A stretch of DNA of 64,000 nucleotides, taken from NCBI RefSeq assembly GCF_008014675.1, contig NZ_VOXD01000002.1, forward strand, positions 62,001 through 126,000. Reading direction: 5' to 3'. This DNA is from Neolewinella aurantiaca (GTDB lineage: Bacteria; Bacteroidota; Bacteroidia; Chitinophagales; Saprospiraceae). Position numbers and translations under genes: made by a program. Shown here in pieces: positions 61,376 to 64,000 of this stretch. Every line of letters starts with the position of its first letter. The first letter of the stretch is position 1. The notes under the pieces were generated by a model. It did no database searches and was not told the origin of the DNA. It saw only the letters and a list, made by a program, of their open reading frames with translations.

Positions 61376-61840
61376 ATGAAAACCGCCGTATTCCCCGGAT
61401 CATTCGATCCCATCACCACCGGCCACGCCGAACTCGTTCGCCGCGCCGTTCCTTTATTCGATAAAATCGTAGTGGCCGTAGGTGTCAACAGCCAGAAGAA
61501 ATATTTATTTCCGCTGGAACAGCGGTTGGAGTGGTTGCAAGCCGTTTTTGCGGATGAACCCAAAGTAGAAGTGGCTAGTTTTGAAGGTCTGACGGCTCAC
61601 TTCTGTAACAAGATCGACGCCAAATACCTGCTCCGTGGCTTGCGGAACGCAAGCGATTTCGATTATGAGAAGACGATCTCTCAACTCAACGACATCGTAG
61701 GGGAAGGGCTGGAGACGGTGTTTCTGATCAGCCAACCGGCGTTCTCACACATCAGTTCCACGATCGTGCGGGAGATCATTAAGGGTGGGGGAGATGCATC
61801 TCCGTTTTTGCCGGAAGGGGTGGAGATTCCTGACGCTTGA
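61376..61840 (+). CDS. coaD: Phosphopantetheine adenylyltransferase
   Basis: 154 residues. Nucleotidyltransferase motif GSFDPITTGHAELVRRA at the N-terminus, and the ISSTIVREI (SSTxVRE) motif near the C-terminus. It makes dephospho-CoA from phosphopantetheine and ATP. The coding region ends 1 bp from the convergent lipoprotein gene. Confidence 0.96.
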   Translation: MKTAVFPGSFDPITTGHAELVRRAVPLFDKIVVAVGVNSQKKYLFPLEQRLEWLQAVFADEPKVEVASFEGLTAHFCNKIDAKYLLRGLRNASDFDYEKTISQLNDIVGEGLETVFLISQPAFSHISSTIVREIIKGGGDASPFLPEGVEIPDA

Positions 61841-61841
61841 T

Positions 61842-63086
61842 TCACCGCCAGCAGACCTCCACGAACTGTTCTCCCTTCTCTGCGCCAACCACCGTTCGGG
61901 CCCAGTAGAGTTTGTTTTCGAACAAAGCAATTTTCGGGAAGCCGGAGGAGCGGGCGGCGGAGGTTTTTGTTAGTTCTTCCCGTTTGACTTCTCCGGCGGA
62001 AGAGATGGTCCAGAGCGTGAGCGAAGCGTCATCGGAGCCTTCTTTTGTGGTGAGCCCGGTGACGTAGGCAGTGCCGTCTTCGGCCAGTTGTAGGTCTACA
62101 CGGCCCAGCGGTGCCTGACCGTCGAGCAGGGTGGGGGCGTTGAAGTTTTTAGTGACGGGGTTGTAGCGGGCGAAGTTGATCTGGGCGCGGTCCGCAGGTG
62201 CAGTGTACCAAACGACGGCAATGTTTCCGGCATCGTTGGCGGCTAACGCGGGGCCGTTGACGGGACAGCCGTTGATTTCCCAATTGTCGGCATGCACTAG
62301 TTTGGGCGTAGACCATTCGTTGCCGGAGGTGGGTTTGGTCACATACGCGATGTCGCGGATCTCGTGCTCGGAGCGGTCGCGGTACGCGACCATGATAAGG
62401 CTGTCGGTGGCCACCGTAGCCGTGTTGCAGCAGTCGCAGACCCGGTGGTCGAGTTCTACGCTGGTGGAATCGGACAAAAGACTGATCGTCCGGAGGGTCA
62501 TCGCTCCGCCGGCACCATGACCGTGGTCGTGACCATCGCCTGCACCTGCGTCCGCGCCCGTATCCTGCTTGGTAAACCGCCCATCCAGCCAGCTCACCTG
62601 TAAGCCACCGCCGGGAAGTGAGGCGGAAGAGAGGAAACCGTGTTCGGCGGATACTGTGTCCTGGTGGAGTTTCCCGGGGAGAGAAGAAGAAAAGGGGAAT
62701 TGCAAATTGTGCATTATATCGTAATCATAAGTCCCCTCACCGGAATACTGTAGCCAGTGGTAGAAGTAGTACGATGACTCCATAAATGAATCGACAGGTA
62801 CAACAGACGGAAAATCGGCCCAGTTGATGAACCAGTTTTCGCCGTATATCTCTAAGTCTGGTCCCATCCATCGATTTCCATCAAACGAATAGATTGCCAA
62901 AGTATCAATATTGCTTCCTGAAGAGTTAACATACGAAAGCCATAATTCAGTTTGACTTTTAGCCAATCTCGGCAAATGCGTCCCAGTAGGCAATTGGAAG
63001 CATTCAGTAGTTGAATAGACAGCATCCTTTTGCTTACAAGTAAGCAACAATAACCCAATAAGAACAGCCCCAATAAATCTAATCAT
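61842..63086 (-). CDS. Sialidase/BNR-like lipoprotein
   Basis: 414 residues. A lipoprotein signal (IGLLLLTC) is at the N-terminus. The chain looks like a beta-propeller: repeated strands such as LWLSYVNSSG, GLQVSWLDGRF, IMVAYRDRSEHEIRDIAYV and IAVVWYTA. A conserved HRVCDCCNTATVA motif is seen in exo-sialidase-like exported proteins. A His/Gly linker (GADAGAGDGHDHGHGAGG), partly encoded by a repeat copy, interrupts the propeller. The first 130 codons are much richer in A/T than the rest, which hints at a mosaic origin. Enzyme activity is not proven. Confidence 0.75.
   Translation of the reverse strand: MIRFIGAVLIGLLLLTCKQKDAVYSTTECFQLPTGTHLPRLAKSQTELWLSYVNSSGSNIDTLAIYSFDGNRWMGPDLEIYGENWFINWADFPSVVPVDSFMESSYYFYHWLQYSGEGTYDYDIMHNLQFPFSSSLPGKLHQDTVSAEHGFLSSASLPGGGLQVSWLDGRFTKQDTGADAGAGDGHDHGHGAGGAMTLRTISLLSDSTSVELDHRVCDCCNTATVATDSLIMVAYRDRSEHEIRDIAYVTKPTSGNEWSTPKLVHADNWEINGCPVNGPALAANDAGNIAVVWYTAPADRAQINFARYNPVTKNFNAPTLLDGQAPLGRVDLQLAEDGTAYVTGLTTKEGSDDASLTLWTISSAGEVKREELTKTSAARSSGFPKIALFENKLYWARTVVGAEKGEQFVEVCWR
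62184..62203 (+). repeat. Dispersed 19 bp repeat, copy 17 (in CDS)
   Basis: GGCGCGGtCCGCAGGTGCAG, one extra base, inside the sialidase-like gene, read as Thr-Ala-Pro-Ala-Asp-Arg. Confidence 0.65.
62540..62558 (-). repeat. Dispersed 19 bp repeat, copy 18 (in CDS)
   Basis: CTGCACCTGCGTCCGCGCC, one mismatch, in the His/Gly linker of the sialidase-like gene. Confidence 0.75.
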
Positions 63087-63220
63087 ACCACAAAGATAAA
63101 AGCCCTCCGAACTGGCCAGGGGGTCCCTTTACCAGTTCGAAGAGCTTCGTTACACAGCACCGGTTTTAACCGGGTGCCTTAAAAACAGGATGAATTTATC
63201 GGGTCGGAGACCCTCAACCC

Positions 63221-64000
63221 TTACCCCAGCCCCAAAATCTTCCGGTTGGTCTCCGCATCCGTACCTGCGTCAGCGAAGTCGTCGAAGGCCCGCTCGGTGA
63301 CCTGGATGAGGTGATCGGTGATGAACGGCGCGCCTTCGGCCGCGCCCTGGGCGCTGGATTTGATGGCACATTCCCACTCCAAAACGGCCCAGCCGTCGTA
63401 GCCGTACTGAGCGAGTTTGGTAAAGATGGATTTGAAGTCGACCTGCCCGTCGCCGAGGCTGCGGAAGCGTCCGGCGCGATCAGCCCAACCGGAATAACCG
63501 GAGTAGACACCCTGGCGACCGGTGGGGTTGAACTCGGCGTCCTTCACGTGGTAAGCGGAGATGCGCTCGTGGTAGATATCGATGAACTGGAGGTAATCCA
63601 GGCACTGGAGGACGAAGTGGCTCGGGTCGTAGTTGATCGTTACACGGGCGTGGTTATTGGTTGCTTCCAGGAAGCGCTCGAAGCTGGTGCCGTCGAAGAG
63701 GTCTTCGCCGGGGTGGAGCTCGTAGGCAACGTCTACGCCGCACTCATCGAATACATCGAGGATGGGCGTCCAGCGTTTGGCGAGTTCGCCGAAGGCTTCT
63801 TCCACCAGGCCGGCGGGGCGCTGTGGCCAGGGGTAGAGGTAAGGCCAGAGTAAGGCGCCGGAAAAGGAAGGGTGAGCGGAAATGCCGAGGTTCTGGCTCG
63901 CCTTTGCGTTCCATTTCATTTGCTGTACGGCCCATTCCTGGGTGGCTTTTTGGTTACCGGCTACTTCGGCCGGGGCGAAACCTTCGTACATTTTGTAGTA
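63221..64000 (-). CDS. Sugar phosphate isomerase/epimerase, TIM barrel (5' partial)
   Basis: The frame is open to the window edge (the last codons read YYKMYEG), so the start is outside. Xylose-isomerase-like TIM-barrel motifs: VAYELHPGEDLFDGTSF, TINYDPSHFVLQ (metal Asp/His), ISAYHVKDAEF and GWAVLEWECAIK. These give Glu, Asp, His and Glu metal ligands. Likely an inositol or sugar-derivative isomerase or epimerase, such as IolE/IolI-type. A weak relative of the 19 bp repeat (six mismatches) is at 63259-63277. Confidence 0.86.
   Translation of the reverse strand, partial: YYKMYEGFAPAEVAGNQKATQEWAVQQMKWNAKASQNLGISAHPSFSGALLWPYLYPWPQRPAGLVEEAFGELAKRWTPILDVFDECGVDVAYELHPGEDLFDGTSFERFLEATNNHARVTINYDPSHFVLQCLDYLQFIDIYHERISAYHVKDAEFNPTGRQGVYSGYSGWADRAGRFRSLGDGQVDFKSIFTKLAQYGYDGWAVLEWECAIKSSAQGAAEGAPFITDHLIQVTERAFDDFADAGTDAETNRKILGLG

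Noticed and set aside
63259-63277. A 19th copy of the dispersed repeat
   Set aside because: Only 13 of 19 positions match, too weak to count.

Overview
The window is a 64 kb chromosomal segment of a moderately GC-rich Bacteroidota, most likely a marine Saprospiria of the Lewinella/Neolewinella type. This is inferred from type IX secretion (T9SS) C-terminal sorting domains on a secreted protease and a secreted amylase, SusC-like and PorV-like outer-membrane proteins, a DUF6089/PorG-like barrel, an RRM plus Gly-rich RNA-binding protein, AUG starts without strong Shine-Dalgarno sites, and -7 boxes of the Bacteroidota type TAnnTTTG. No tRNA, rRNA, CRISPR array, prophage or insertion sequence was found.

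Layout. 1-6.3 kb: lipid oxidation and redox genes (a thiolase homologue with a degenerate active site, a FadJ-type dehydrogenase/hydratase, a flavin monooxygenase-like protein, an SDR and a nitrilase). 6.3-7.5 kb: an SDR and an orphan xseB on the minus strand. 8-15 kb: two large T9SS cargo proteins (S1 protease and GH13 amylase) in convergent orientation, separated by a 169 bp palindrome and a small lipoprotein gene. 15-26.5 kb: RRM/Gly-rich protein, NlpC/P60 lipoprotein, phosphatidylserine decarboxylase, a PLP decarboxylase, phosphohexomutase, a LysE-like protein, MurB, an ABC exporter and a DUF6089 barrel. 26.5-32 kb: guaA overlapping a periplasmic-binding-fold lipoprotein, a DAO-type flavoprotein and a LacI regulator. 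32-41 kb: a three-gene outer-membrane module (SusC-like receptor, 1362-residue exported protein, PorV/PorQ-like barrel). 41-64 kb: mostly housekeeping genes (greA, HIT, hemL, metZ, dps, an nth-like gene, rnz, STAS, clpC, infC, coaD), with lipoproteins, a CPBP protease, a GATase, a short GldM-like protein and an Atg22-like MFS protein. The last gene, a sugar-isomerase-fold protein, is cut by the window edge.

The most unusual signal is not a gene. A 19 bp motif, consensus GGCGCGGNCGCAGGTGCAA, recurs about 18 times in both orientations, roughly once per 3.5 kb. It lies in gaps and inside genes, where it is read in different frames, usually in loops, linkers or signal peptides. Several intergenic copies share a T-rich 3' flank. 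The pattern recalls uptake-signal sequences or a small dispersed repeat. Two further long imperfect palindromes (about 165-169 bp) look like ERIC/MITE-type elements.

Other points of note are a thiolase in which all three catalytic residues are changed, -7 boxes only 4-5 nt from the start codon at several genes (suggesting leaderless mRNAs), and an infC leader with an attenuator-like hairpin and no ATG start.
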